A stretch of DNA of 64,000 nt from JAAZZY01 sp964612505 (GCA_964612505.1 CAZTEX010000010.1:16651-80650); one strand, 5' to 3'; numbered from the stretch's first letter, positions 6,822-16,715 are shown. Numbers and translations: made by a program. The notes: generated by a model from the letters alone, not told the origin.

Positions 6822-9260
6822 TCACAATGAGTTTAATTGTTTTATGTAAGTTGCAATACAATTGAGCATGTTATTTGCCTTAATAAAATCATTGGATAGA
6901 GTGCTTTTTTTCAAATTTTGTATGGCCCAAGTCACGAATTCCAAGTGACTAAATTGAACGATCTTTTCAAGATGCTTTTTTTCTAAAGCTGTAAGATTTT
7001 TATGATTTTTCCCGTAAGTGTTGTTAATAAATGAAAGTAAGAGATCATTTTTCAAAAGCTTACAATAGTCATTAAAACCCCCATACCGAAAATAAGAGGC
7101 CAAATCCAACAGCCTTACATCCTGACGAATACTGTCTAAATCAACAAAGTAAGTGTTTTGATGATTGACAATGACATTTGTCTGATTATTGTCTCCGTGA
7201 ATAATTTCTTTAGGAAGTTTTGCATAGATTTCTTGAAATTCAGAAGAAGCAAAATATTTACCTAATTCTAAAACTGTTCCCCACTCTTTCCCAGCAAAGA
7301 TTTCTCCATAATTTTCTTTGAGCCATGGGTCAAAAAGGATCTGATAACGAGAAAGATATTCATCCAACTTAGAAAGTTTGAGATTATCTGGAGGGGTTAT
7401 TAAACTTGAAAAATGATGAAATAACCCTGTCATAAGAAGCATTTGATCAAATGCAATGTCCTTTTTTTGGGATAATAAAAATTCTGTACAATAATAAAAT
7501 GCATCTCCGATTTTAGAGACGAAATTTTGATGAATATTTTGATAAATTTGAGGTAAATGAGAAAAGCCCATTGAACTCATTTGATTTAAGATAGCTAACT
7601 TGCTTTCGGCTAATTGCAGATTATTTTGCACTAATTTAAGAACGCCTAGTGGTTTATCTATAGAATTAAAAACTCCAATCGGTGGGTTGACCATTCCTTC
7701 ACCAATTTCTTTTAAAACCAATTCTTCATTTGTTGAGAACAATGAGCTTAATTCATTTTGATGCTCAGTCAAATTTTTTAAGGAAGATGAAAGTTGTTTA
7801 TGATGACAATACTTCACTCTTTGAAAGATTCGATTTAAATTATGTACTAAGTTATTTCGAAAATTGTATTTATTCTGAATCAATTCTTTGCCGTTTTGAA
7901 CTATTTCTTTTTTGCTTTTCTCTGGCATTTCTAAGATCATTTGTGAACAGGTCAAGAGCTTTTGTAAGGAGAGGCAACAATTCATTGGTTGTTTAATAAT
8001 GACGTCAAGGCCGTCTAGTTCAGAGATAAAGCCATCGATGTTATGGTTGATTTGTATTCCAACCCCTCCTCGATTGCTTGCTAAAAGGATGCAGTTATTG
8101 GGGTTTGCTCTTGCTTCCATTACAGTTAATGGTTGTGTGTCTACTCGAGACAACACCCAAACCATGGAAGTTTTTGGCCACTGATAGATATAACGATCTA
8201 AGTCTGGTTCAAAGTAGTCTAATAATGTGACATCTAACTGTTCATTTTTAATTCTATTTCTGAGCATGTCAATATATTCAGGCATATAGTCAGAAGGTGG
8301 GGCTAACATAACAAGATGAATGTCTGGGTAGAGAGGCCTTAAATGTTGATATAACTCTAAAACAATATCTTGCCCTTTTAAGGGAGTTGCTCTTCCAATA
8401 GAAAATATCAGCCTTTTGTTTAATGGAATAGAGCGTTTTGCAAGTTCTAATTGTATCGAGTCGTATGAAAGTGTCTCATAGTATTTATCATATAAAATTC
8501 CGGTTGCAAAATGCATGAGTCTATTTTCAGGAAGATTGAAAGGAAAAGAAGTTAATTCATTTTTTATATTCTCATTAATATACCCAATCTCAAAATCACA
8601 TATTTCAGCATGTTGAAATCCCTTAAGTTCCCATTGATGTCTTTCTGGCCATTTTGGATCTCCTTCGCTGGTATGGCCGTTATAGCTCCAACTTGTTGCG
8701 TGAGGAATAACCAGTACTTTGTATTTGCCACGGATATCACCACTCGCTTGTAGGCGGTGTAATGCAATGGGTACTTGAGCAAAAGCTGTATCATGGCAAA
8801 TAATGAGTGTAAAAAGACTTTCATTAATGATATTAGCGATTAAAGGGGCGCTATTATAGCATAGATCTTGCCATTGATCGGGATCCCCAAACATTTGATC
8901 ATTTTTGATGCTATCAAGTAAATAGACTTTGCCGCCAGTTGCATGACAAATGAGCTGATTATTTTCTAGGACGTCATTAGAAAATTCAGGCAACTCATGA
9001 GAATAATTGCATGTCATCAGATTTAAATTAAAATGAACTTTATTTATATATGTATCATTCATTTCACAAATAATTTGATTAATATTTTGGACTACTGTCC
9101 CTACACCTGTTTGCATAGTATTAATCCCATCAAATGCCAGTTGAATAAATGTAATTTTTTGAGAAGGAATTGATTGTAAATCTAATGGAACTGTCTGATC
9201 GTTATTTCCTTCAGCATTTAATGAAAACACAAGAAGGGCTAAAACAAGGAATTTAAACAT
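6822..9260 (-). CDS. Secreted fusion of GT4 glycosyltransferase and APH-type kinase
   Basis: 812 residues beginning with a signal peptide (MFKFLVLALLVFSLNA). Residues about 30-490 form a GT-B glycosyltransferase of family 4: SIGRATPLKGQDIVLELY is the start of the C-terminal Rossmann half, and SRVDTQPLTVMEARA carries the donor-binding acidic residues. Residues about 520-812 form an aminoglycoside-phosphotransferase/choline-kinase-like fold: GVLKLVQ (ATP lysine), YYCTEFL hinge, catalytic loop IHGDNNQTN (His688, Asp690) and metal motif DLDS (707-710). Both active sites look intact. A sugar transferase and a small-molecule or sugar kinase on one exported chain is unusual. It is the last gene of a minus-strand set with the frameshifted gene and the second GT32 enzyme. 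Confidence 0.8.
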   Translation of the reverse strand: MFKFLVLALLVFSLNAEGNNDQTVPLDLQSIPSQKITFIQLAFDGINTMQTGVGTVVQNINQIICEMNDTYINKVHFNLNLMTCNYSHELPEFSNDVLENNQLICHATGGKVYLLDSIKNDQMFGDPDQWQDLCYNSAPLIANIINESLFTLIICHDTAFAQVPIALHRLQASGDIRGKYKVLVIPHATSWSYNGHTSEGDPKWPERHQWELKGFQHAEICDFEIGYINENIKNELTSFPFNLPENRLMHFATGILYDKYYETLSYDSIQLELAKRSIPLNKRLIFSIGRATPLKGQDIVLELYQHLRPLYPDIHLVMLAPPSDYMPEYIDMLRNRIKNEQLDVTLLDYFEPDLDRYIYQWPKTSMVWVLSRVDTQPLTVMEARANPNNCILLASNRGGVGIQINHNIDGFISELDGLDVIIKQPMNCCLSLQKLLTCSQMILEMPEKSKKEIVQNGKELIQNKYNFRNNLVHNLNRIFQRVKYCHHKQLSSSLKNLTEHQNELSSLFSTNEELVLKEIGEGMVNPPIGVFNSIDKPLGVLKLVQNNLQLAESKLAILNQMSSMGFSHLPQIYQNIHQNFVSKIGDAFYYCTEFLLSQKKDIAFDQMLLMTGLFHHFSSLITPPDNLKLSKLDEYLSRYQILFDPWLKENYGEIFAGKEWGTVLELGKYFASSEFQEIYAKLPKEIIHGDNNQTNVIVNHQNTYFVDLDSIRQDVRLLDLASYFRYGGFNDYCKLLKNDLLLSFINNTYGKNHKNLTALEKKHLEKIVQFSHLEFVTWAIQNLKKSTLSNDFIKANNMLNCIATYIKQLNSL

Positions 9261-9284
9261 TGTAGATACCTGTATATAATATTA

Positions 9285-10390
9285 TTAAAAAGTGCATTCT
9301 TGAGTTGAGCACTGCTTGCAAAGCAAGTGCTTCATAGCTTCAGCTACGAGATGTTTTTGAAAAAGATGTGCAAAAGTATAGATTTTCTTATTTTCATCTT
9401 TACTAGTACTGAAAAGCAAAAAAACGGAATCGTTTATCATCTTTTCGCAATTTTCAGCTGAGTTTAACTCTTCATATATCAAAAAATTCGAGTAGTTATT
9501 TAATTGAAAATTTCCAAATTGTTCAATGCACATCAATTCATGATGTAAGGGTAATTGTTGGTTTGAGAAGAGCAAAAAATGATGGATCCAATCGAAGCCT
9601 TTTCTGTACAACTTATCCACAATTTCAACATCCCAAGCAGCGATGCCTCGACATTCCTGTTTACTTCTTTGTCTACTTGTCGTAATTCTATGTAATCTAT
9701 ATTCAAAAGGAAATTGTTCATTTAGAAATAAATCAATGGGGTTTTCTTTTCCCTCTTCTAGAAAAAAATGAGATTTGCCTGTTGAGTCTAATTGGACTAT
9801 ATCCCATACATGATCAACTGGATTTTTGAAAAAAAAACAGGGGCTACATGACCCTCTCCAAAAACGGTTGAAATAAAAGATGAATGATCAAAACTTTCTT
9901 TTTTTAAAGTTTTGAAATCAATAAAGCTTGGGGCACGCATCTTAAGCAGCTCATCCATTTGGAATAAGATGCTGGGAGATAGTCTATGTGATTTCTCAGA
10001 GGGGGGGAAGCCGCTTTTTTGAAATGGAGGTAGTTGTAATAAATCAATAAGGGCAAAATAGCTTTTATCAACCAATCCTTTAGAATCATCTTTGATAAAG
10101 TAGCTTTGTTGTTCAAATGCCTCAATAACTTCTAGTTGTTCCATGATTGATAAATGGTAAAACCAATCTAAATTGGACAGATCTCCTTCTAAATAGCCTC
10201 GTGTTAAAGAGATTATTTTTTCATTAGTAGTTGAGTTTTTAGCTATATAAATAGTTTCACTAGAATCCCGTTTTAAATAGGTAATCGTTTCAACTTTGGT
10301 AATGGGCTCTTCTTGAGCATATGCAAGATTTCCAATCACAGCATTCAATATGATAAGAAGAGGCAGTTGAAAAAATTTATTTTTATACAT
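9285..10390 (-). pseudogene. Secreted protein of unknown function, interrupted by a -1 frameshift at a T9 tract
   Basis: From the ATG at 10390 (MYKNKFFQLPLL, a signal peptide ending AYA) the frame is open to 9797. From about 9880 down to 9285 a second frame is open without stops and includes WDVEIVDKLYRKGFDW. The two frames are joined by a -1 shift, and the overlap contains nine A at 9829-9837 (T9 on the coding strand). One extra T would give a continuous protein of about 368 residues. The start overlaps the stop of the GT32 gene by 8 nt, so it belongs to the glycosyltransferase operon. No family was recognised. It may be a true pseudogene, a slippage-expressed gene, or a homopolymer sequencing error. 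Confidence 0.65.
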
Positions 10391-11393
10391 TTCTTTTTTT
10401 TGTGGGTAGAAAGAAATCAAACCAAGTTCCCTCCCATAAATGCACAGCAAATGACTCTGGTTTAATTACTTTTAATAAGTCTTCTGCAGAGGTCAATCTC
10501 TCTCTCCAATATAAGGGATAGAAATATGAACACGGGAAAATAATAACATCCTTATTCTCTATATTTAATAGAGCGTCATAGCAGCCATCACTAAGTATGC
10601 CTGGCCCTGAACGGATAGTTTGTGGATCATCCGGAGCCTCTTTTGAAGTTTTGCAATGATCAATGCAATATTTCAAAATGGGACTGTGAGGTTCGGCGCC
10701 AAATACAGCACTTCCGATGAGAGGGCGACCATAATTGCTGTTGATCTCGTTATTTTCAAAACCAGCAAAAAATGAGATGCCATCTGATGAAATAAGAGAA
10801 TCAAAAGATTTTAAACATACCATATCGATATCGGCATAAATCCCCCCATATTGATAGAGGATTTCATATCGTAAAATATTTGCTTTTTCAGACCAGTTTA
10901 CCCCATTGTCATAGCATAACTTTGAATGAGGGTTAGACCACTCAAAATTTTCTACATCTTTTTCATCCCAGACTTTGATTTTCCAATAAGGATTGTGTTT
11001 TTTCCATGAATCGATAACTAGCTGCACTTCTTCATTAACAGGCGATCCTAACCAAATAAAATGAACCAAAGGCGGAATAAAGCCTGAGCCTAACGAAAGC
11101 AGATTATTTTCAGCCTTAATACAATATTCCGTAAAATTGACAATAGCAGCCTGCACCCCAAGATCTTCTAAGTATTTCTTTGGAATTTCTTTATTATTTA
11201 TTTGTAGTGATTGTCCGAATGTAACGGCAACAAAATCATTATTACTGGGCTCTAATTCCAAAAGTGCTTTAACATTGGATTCAATGCTTTTTAATGGTTT
11301 AAAAAGAGGGTTGTCTTCTGTTTGTAAAGGGTAATAAACAAAAAACAGAGTGATATAAAGTAATATACACACTTTATTTAATTTCAATTTCAT
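10383..11393 (-). CDS. Secreted GT32/TcdA-like glycosyltransferase, paralog
   Basis: A 336-residue paralog of the enzyme at 5807. It has a hydrophobic N-terminal signal (MKLKLNKVCILLYITLFF), then PPLVHFIWLGSPVNEE (about 107-122), SWKKHNPYWKIKVW, ANILRYEILYQYGG and DIDMVCL with the DXD at 188-190. The C-terminal blocks RSGPG, FPCSYFYPLYW and HLWEGTW are conserved between the two copies. It likely heads the minus-strand operon containing the frameshifted gene and the GT4-kinase fusion. The presence of two diverged copies on opposite strands of one island suggests an old duplication or different acceptors. Confidence 0.85.
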   Translation of the reverse strand: MKLKLNKVCILLYITLFFVYYPLQTEDNPLFKPLKSIESNVKALLELEPSNNDFVAVTFGQSLQINNKEIPKKYLEDLGVQAAIVNFTEYCIKAENNLLSLGSGFIPPLVHFIWLGSPVNEEVQLVIDSWKKHNPYWKIKVWDEKDVENFEWSNPHSKLCYDNGVNWSEKANILRYEILYQYGGIYADIDMVCLKSFDSLISSDGISFFAGFENNEINSNYGRPLIGSAVFGAEPHSPILKYCIDHCKTSKEAPDDPQTIRSGPGILSDGCYDALLNIENKDVIIFPCSYFYPLYWRERLTSAEDLLKVIKPESFAVHLWEGTWFDFFLPTKKRNV

Positions 11394-11854
11394 ACAGTTC
11401 TCTCTGGAGGATTCAAAAAGGAATTTGATTATAATCTTAAATAAGAATATGTCAAATTAGGTAATAAAAGTTTTTCATCTGGCTTTATTAAAACCTAAGT
11501 TTATTGCTTAATTTAAGCACTCGTTGCTTATGAAAGAAAAATGAAGGTAAGATGAAATATTAAAACTGAGAATAAAAATCTATCTTATCATAAGGCCCAT
11601 CAGAGGTAAAAGGTTGTCTTGTAGCTGGGTTTGCAAGAGCCATCAAATTAAGCCCTTTCTGCATTCGAAAACCTCAAAATACCGTTTGCTGGATCGACTC
11701 ATTCAGGAGAGATCTCTCCTTTTGGGCATAGCGGCATTGCGGGTTTAGGTGTGTGAATAACTCTTGATAGGGATGTTTCCTTGCGTAATGAGTGTTTCCC
11801 AAAGCTGTGAAATATCATTTCTTAGTAGAAGAACTTCTTCAGTTTGTAATTTTA
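11394..11854. other. Intergenic region with a perfect 16-bp palindrome
   Basis: No gene was found. AGGAGAGATCTCTCCT at 11705-11720 is a perfect palindrome followed by TTTT. On the minus strand about 38 codons (from about 11859 down to the TAA at 11745-11747) are open and have good composition (LLRNDISQLWETLITQGN), but there is no start codon, so this could be a gene fragment. The rest is AT-rich. Confidence 0.4.
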
Positions 11855-12193
11855 TTAACGATCAGCGGTATTTTTGCCACACGCTAAGAGGATTTCATCT
11901 CTGCAATCTAGAATTTTAGTTGATGTTTTATAGTAGGTGTCTAACATACAGTTCAAAAATTTACTTTGACATAGCGAAGTATAAGAAGCGTTTTTTAGTA
12001 TAAAAGAACTTTGGCATTGGTCTCGATTGTGCTCGCATAGAAATTCCATCCCATAGAGTATAGGCAAATGTTTTGCCATGAATTGATCAACCCATAGAGC
12101 TGCATTAGTCATGATAGGAGCGCAATCCAAGAAGGTATAGGCAGGACAAAAATGGACATTAGCTACTTGTGTACATAATAATCCTATAGCCAT
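11855..12193 (-). CDS. Cys-rich small protein with CPAYTFxDCAP motif (copy 1)
   Basis: 112 residues with a strong ribosome site (AAGGAG). The motif HFCPAYTFLDCAP near residue 15 recurs as NICPAYTFADCAP in the gene at 13632-13940, and the two also share an N-x-A-x-W segment and a spaced C...C pattern (about ten Cys here). There is no signal peptide. The number of cysteines suggests disulfides after secretion, or metal binding. The family is not recognised. Together with copy 2 it brackets a J-domain-like membrane protein on the same strand, so the three may function or be delivered together. Confidence 0.7.
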   Translation of the reverse strand: MAIGLLCTQVANVHFCPAYTFLDCAPIMTNAALWVDQFMAKHLPILYGMEFLCEHNRDQCQSSFILKNASYTSLCQSKFLNCMLDTYYKTSTKILDCRDEILLACGKNTADR

Positions 12194-12329
12194 AAAAATC
12201 TCCTTTAAGGGTTTATAGAAGCGGCACAGAGTAATTATAACATAATTACTATTAACATATTATAAATAATAGAGTTGGTTTTTATTTTAATATTCCTATG
12301 TCAAAAAAAGTGATTATTTTTAATAGCCT

Positions 12330-13472
12330 TTAGAAAATTGGCTTTTTTCTCAAACCCAAATTTTGAGTCACGCAGAAACAGACATTGTTAATGGAAGAAC
12401 ATACGAGATGTTTTATTTCAAGGAATCGAAAAGAGCCAAAAGGGGATGTGTCGCAACGTAATGAAGAAAAAGTTCCTTTTTTACCCAATTTTTCGATAGA
12501 ATAGTCGGACATTTTTTGTTCTTGAGAGGCCCAACGCTTAATTCCTTCTTCTACCTTTTTGTCTTTTGGGTCTTCACAATTTTTAATATCAGTGATAGTA
12601 AGATTAAGATTCTTATTTTTTTTCAAAAAATCATAAAGATTTGCAAATCTTGAAAACTCTTCGACAGAAACCTTATTGTTTTTATCAGGATGAATTTTTG
12701 TTAGTTGAGTTTTCATCTTTTTACGCATTTCAATCACATCTTGAACACCAAAACAAGACATAAAAGCACTGGCTGCTTGTTTTTTGGCATTCATAATGCA
12801 AGCTTCGATTCCAAGGTGATCTTCAGAATCTTTGAAGTAATAAGCATTGGAGCAAGATAAAAGTTGTTGATCCTCTGTAAGAACCTGTTTCCAACAGTAG
12901 CTCTGTAGAGAGCTCATCGCAGAGCTTGCCATTTTGGGAAGCTCAGAGAGCCCCCTTTGAGCATAATTATTGTAAATTAAGTAAGCAATTAGAGCGGGAG
13001 TAATAATAAACATGGCGCGTTTAAGGAATCGTTGACTGCTTAGTCCCCACTTTACATCCTGAGTAGATCCTTCTTTGCGAAGGAGGTCAATTTCTTGAAT
13101 TAATCGCTGAAACTTAAATAGGTTGTTATTTGAGTTCTGAACTAAGTGATGTATTTCTGTAAATTCATCTTTTAGTAGCTGTACTTGCTTGAATTCATTC
13201 GGCTGAGTCGCTGTTTTTTCTAAATCTAAAAGTAAGTTGTCAATTTGAGCAAAAGTATCGGTAATAGCTATTTTAGCCTCTTCCGCAGCTTGTAGTACTT
13301 GAGTGCTTGTAAGCCCTTTTCGTTCGACAATAACCTTAGGCATCAGCCTTTCCATTAGCTGATCAATTTCTTGATTACATTGTTGATAGGCTGCTTTAAA
13401 ATCAGCCTGTTTTGAATCAGGCAACGCTGTATTAAAATAGCTAAAAGGTTTCAATGAGCTAACGGAATTCAT
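12330..13472 (-). CDS. Membrane protein with C-terminal J-domain-like HPD motif
   Basis: About 380 residues from the ATG at 13472 (MNSVSSLKPF); a TTG at 13517 is possible. The N-terminal 150 residues are helical and coiled-coil-like, with one membrane segment at about 153-169 (AMFIITPALIAYLIY). A degenerate J-domain follows: MKTQLTKIHPDKNNK with HPD at about 261-263, then EEFSRFANLYDFLKK matching helices III-IV. The C-terminus has several Cys. J-domains stimulate Hsp70; a membrane-anchored one in an intracellular bacterium could act on bacterial or host Hsp70, but that is inference. It lies between two Cys-rich paralogs. Confidence 0.65.
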   Translation of the reverse strand: MNSVSSLKPFSYFNTALPDSKQADFKAAYQQCNQEIDQLMERLMPKVIVERKGLTSTQVLQAAEEAKIAITDTFAQIDNLLLDLEKTATQPNEFKQVQLLKDEFTEIHHLVQNSNNNLFKFQRLIQEIDLLRKEGSTQDVKWGLSSQRFLKRAMFIITPALIAYLIYNNYAQRGLSELPKMASSAMSSLQSYCWKQVLTEDQQLLSCSNAYYFKDSEDHLGIEACIMNAKKQAASAFMSCFGVQDVIEMRKKMKTQLTKIHPDKNNKVSVEEFSRFANLYDFLKKNKNLNLTITDIKNCEDPKDKKVEEGIKRWASQEQKMSDYSIEKLGKKGTFSSLRCDTSPFGSFRFLEIKHLVCSSINNVCFCVTQNLGLRKKPIF

Positions 13473-13631
13473 TTTAAAATCAAGGGTTGATGGGTTAAAA
13501 AAAATAATATAAGACAATTATAACACATAAGATGTAAATTTCTTATAAAGAAAACCGTAAAGTTTTTTCTTTAAAGCTTCTCTTTGGGTCCCCTATAAAA
13601 ATTTTTGAAATAGCAACCTAGGTCAAAAGAG

Positions 13632-13940
13632 CTATTGCCCAAGACAAGCAGACAAAAATTCCATAGCAGTAGCGGCGACCTTTCCCCATTGTTCCATAAC
13701 AGCCTCTCTACAGGATGCATAAGCTGGGGCGCAGTGAGAAACATTTCCGGTAGTATCAGTATTGACGCAGTTCTCATAGATAATATGACATTGGGCTCGC
13801 AGGCTCTCAAAGCTAGGATAATTTGCGGTTGCAAAATGGGAAGCCCATTGGGCTGTATTGTAAATAGCAGGGGCGCAATCAGCGAATGTGTATGCGGGAC
13901 AAATATTTAAATCCGAAGCGCTGTCACAAGTTAATGACAT
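13632..13940 (-). CDS. Cys-rich small protein with CPAYTFxDCAP motif (copy 2)
   Basis: 103 residues from the ATG at 13940, chosen because AAAAGGA precedes it; a longer frame starting at 13973 lacks such a site. It shares CPAYTFADCAP, N-T-A-Q-W and the spaced cysteines with the gene at 11855-12193 (about nine Cys here). No known domain. It is probably the first gene of a three-gene minus-strand group with the J-domain-like gene and copy 1. Confidence 0.7.
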   Translation of the reverse strand: MSLTCDSASDLNICPAYTFADCAPAIYNTAQWASHFATANYPSFESLRAQCHIIYENCVNTDTTGNVSHCAPAYASCREAVMEQWGKVAATAMEFLSACLGQ

Positions 13941-14247
13941 AAAAAATCCTTTTCTAAAGCTTAATAAAATCAAAGTGCGAAAATGATAGCAGAGAGGAGG
14001 TTAATTTTTTATAAATAATTTAAAAAAATGCTTTCGTTAGAAAGTTCCAAAAGGTGGACGGTCTTTTTTTTGTGATTTTCCCTCTTCTTAACGAAACCTT
14101 AAAAAAAGCTATCCTTTTCAATGAAAAGACTGTAGAATAGCTACGCATTATATTATTTACCTTCTAATCAAGCCTGACTTTTACAAATAAGAGCTTATCC
14201 AAGAGCTGTCTTGTCATCAAAAAAGTTTAGAGGTAGCAACATCGCAA
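13941..14247. other. Intergenic region between divergent genes
   Basis: Holds the promoters of the Cys-rich gene (minus) and the GNAT gene (plus). TTTCGTTA near 14032 and TAACGAAA near 14089 are inverted 8-bp arms about 50 bases apart, of unknown meaning. No gene is seen. Confidence 0.35.
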
Positions 14248-14766
14248 ATGAATCAAGAACTGCTAATACGTCCCATGAATGAAAGTGATGTGGCTAAAAT
14301 GGGTAGACAATTTACTTTTCCTTGGTCTAATCCTGAAAAAACAGCTCAAACTTGGAAAAACTACTACGAAGAGCAACAACAAGGGCTTCGCAGTGTGATC
14401 CTATTAGAAATGGGAGAAATCCTAGGCTATGGGAGTTTACTCAGAGAGTCAAGGTATCCTTTCTTTTTAAATCTAGCTATTCCAGAAGTGCATGATCTAT
14501 GGATTGATCAAAAATATCGAAGGCAAGGGTTTGGAAAGACGCTTATTAAGGCCATTGAACAGAGAGCTAAAGAAGAAAACTATCTGCAAATCGGTCTGGG
14601 AGTCGGGTTATATAAAGATTATGGTCAAGCACAAAGGCTTTACATTTCTTTAGGATATATCCCTGTAGGGGAAGGCATCACCTATAAAAGTCAAACTGCA
14701 ATTGCTGGGGAAAGCTATCTCTTAGATGATGATCTACTCCTTTGGCTAATAAAAACACTGAGATGA
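14248..14766 (+). CDS. GNAT-family N-acetyltransferase
   Basis: 172 residues with the GNAT fold. Beta-4 and the acetyl-CoA pyrophosphate loop read LWIDQKYRRQGFGKTLIKAIE (about 92-112), with motif Q/RxxGxG as RRQGFGK. A C-terminal AQRLYISLGYIPVG matches the usual helix-strand that closes the domain. The substrate is unknown. It ends 8 bases before the frameshifted ABC transporter and may be co-transcribed with it. Confidence 0.85.
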   Translation: MNQELLIRPMNESDVAKMGRQFTFPWSNPEKTAQTWKNYYEEQQQGLRSVILLEMGEILGYGSLLRESRYPFFLNLAIPEVHDLWIDQKYRRQGFGKTLIKAIEQRAKEENYLQIGLGVGLYKDYGQAQRLYISLGYIPVGEGITYKSQTAIAGESYLLDDDLLLWLIKTLR

Positions 14767-14774
14767 AATAAATC

Positions 14775-16528
14775 ATGAATTTAACCGCTTTTATTTTCAA
14801 ATTTGTCCGACGGCAGCGATGGCTATTTAGTTCCATCATGCTTTTAAGCTTGATGTGGGTTTTTGAAATGTTATTTTGGCCTTTTTTCCTTGGAAAAATT
14901 GTAAATATTTTAGCATTTAATGACCTTGATCGTCTTTCGGTATGGCCTATGTTAAAACCTTTACTCATTTGGGGTGCTGGCGCTTGGATCTTGATGGAGT
15001 TTGTCTTTCGCTATAGAGATTTTTTGCAGTCTTGCGCTTTGCCCAAGTTAGAGGCCGATATTCGCATGACCATGTTTGATCACGTACAGCATCATTCACC
15101 CAAATATTTTAATGAACATTTCTCAGGAAGCTTAGCCAATAAAATTGGAGATATGGTTTTAGCCAATAGCTCCATTTTAAGAATTGCTTTGATGAACTTA
15201 ATCCCTGTAAGCGTCATGACAATTGTCACTGTGTTTATCTTTTCTCAAATCAATCTTTACTTAGCTTTGATCATTGGGATTTGGATCGTCGTTCATTTCT
15301 TCTTATGTTGGTTTTATACCCTCAAATGCACCGAATATTCCTCTCACCATGGAGCGCTTAGAAGTGTGTTAATAGGGAAAATTGTCGATAGTTTCACAAA
15401 TAATTTTGCGGTGAATCTATTTTTTCGATTTCGTTTTGAAAAAGCTCACGTTGCTTCCTATCAGAAAGAAGAGCAAAAAGCCAATTATAAAGCGCAAGTT
15501 TATGCGGTTAAAATGTGGTCTTATTTATGCGCCGCTCTTGCCATCGAAATGTTTATTTTAATAGGGTTTGCGACGTTTTATTGGATGCATGAAAAAATCA
15601 CAACAGGGGAAGTGGTCCAAGTCTTTTATACGATATGGAATGTAAGCATGGCTCTTTTGTTTGTTGCCGATCAAGCTCCTGAATTTTTCCAATCTTTAGG
15701 TATTGCTAAGCAAGCCCTTACCATCATGAATGATCCTCAAGACATTCTAGATCCTGAAGGTGCTACAGATCTTGCTAGCAAAAAAGGGGAAATTGTCTTT
15801 GAAGGGGTCTCTTTTTCATATGGGAAGAAATCTATTTTTGAAAATAAAAACATTCGAATTGAGGCAGGGGAAAAAGTAGGCCTTGTCGGCTATTCAGGGG
15901 CAGGCAAATCCACTTTTGTCAATCTGATTCTCCACTTTTTCGCTCTAGAAAAAGGGAGAATTTTAATTGATGGGCAAGATATCTCAAAGGTCACTTTAGA
16001 ATCTCTTCGCAACTCAATTGCCCTTATTCCCCAAGATCCAATTTTGTTCACCGTACCTTAGAAGATAATATTCGCTATGGGCAAGAGAATGCAGGGGCAG
16101 AAGAGGTCATTGCTGCAGCCAAGCTCGCTCATTGCGATGAGTTTATCAAAAAATGTGCGAATGGGTATCAAACTCTAGTGGGTGAAAGGGGAACTAAACT
16201 TTCAGGAGGGGAAAAGCAACGGATTGCAATTGCTAGAGCCATGCTTTTAAAAACCCCTATCCTTATTTTAGATGAAGCAACCTCCGCGTTAGATTCAGTG
16301 ACAGAAAAATATATTCAAGAAAGTTTAGACAAGTTAATGACCAATCGAACCACTCTTGTTGTGGCGCATCGGCTATCAACTCTATCCAAGATGGATAGGA
16401 TCTTAGTTTTTGATCAGGGAAAAATTATCGAAGAGGGATCTCATTTAGACCTATTAAGCAAAAACGGCCATTATGCCCATATGTGGCGGATGCAGGTCGG
16501 AGGATTTCTTCCAGATAAGCCAAGTTGA
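14775..16528 (+). pseudogene. ABC exporter (fused permease-ATPase), frameshifted
   Basis: The first frame (14775-16061) gives six membrane spans and the start of the ATPase, with Walker A GYSGAGKST and Q-loop IPQDPILF, then stops at TAG 16059. A -1 shift after the TTC at 16047-16049 restores HRTLEDNIRYG and continues through LSGGEKQRIAIARAM, LILDEATSALD and AHRLS to 16528. Together this is a normal MsbA/Atm1-type half-transporter of about 585 residues. A single missing base (a C near 16049) explains the break. Without repair the product lacks the ABC signature and Walker B and cannot hydrolyse ATP normally. A GTG at 16178 could start a fragment. Confidence 0.85.
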
Positions 16529-16715
16529 GCTTGTTAAGATTGTTAGCAGTAAAGTCGACTTGTTTTATTACATTGTTGGTAGATGGCTTTAAAACCAGCC
16601 CATTTTAAGCTTTTAAGAGACAATTATTTTCTAGCTATAATTCTTAAGAGCACTTATCATCAATGGATACCCTTATCCATTTAATCTTTGTGTTAATCTA
16701 AAATTAAAATTGACA

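Noticed and set aside
11745..11861. Minus-strand stretch of about 38 open codons (LLRNDISQLWETLITQGN)
   Set aside because: It has no start codon and no homologue that I recognise; kept only as a possible fragment in the intergenic entry.
13571..13834. Alternative minus-strand frame over the Cys-rich gene
   Set aside because: It overlaps the Cys-rich paralog in another frame, and the conserved CPAYTF block supports the other frame.
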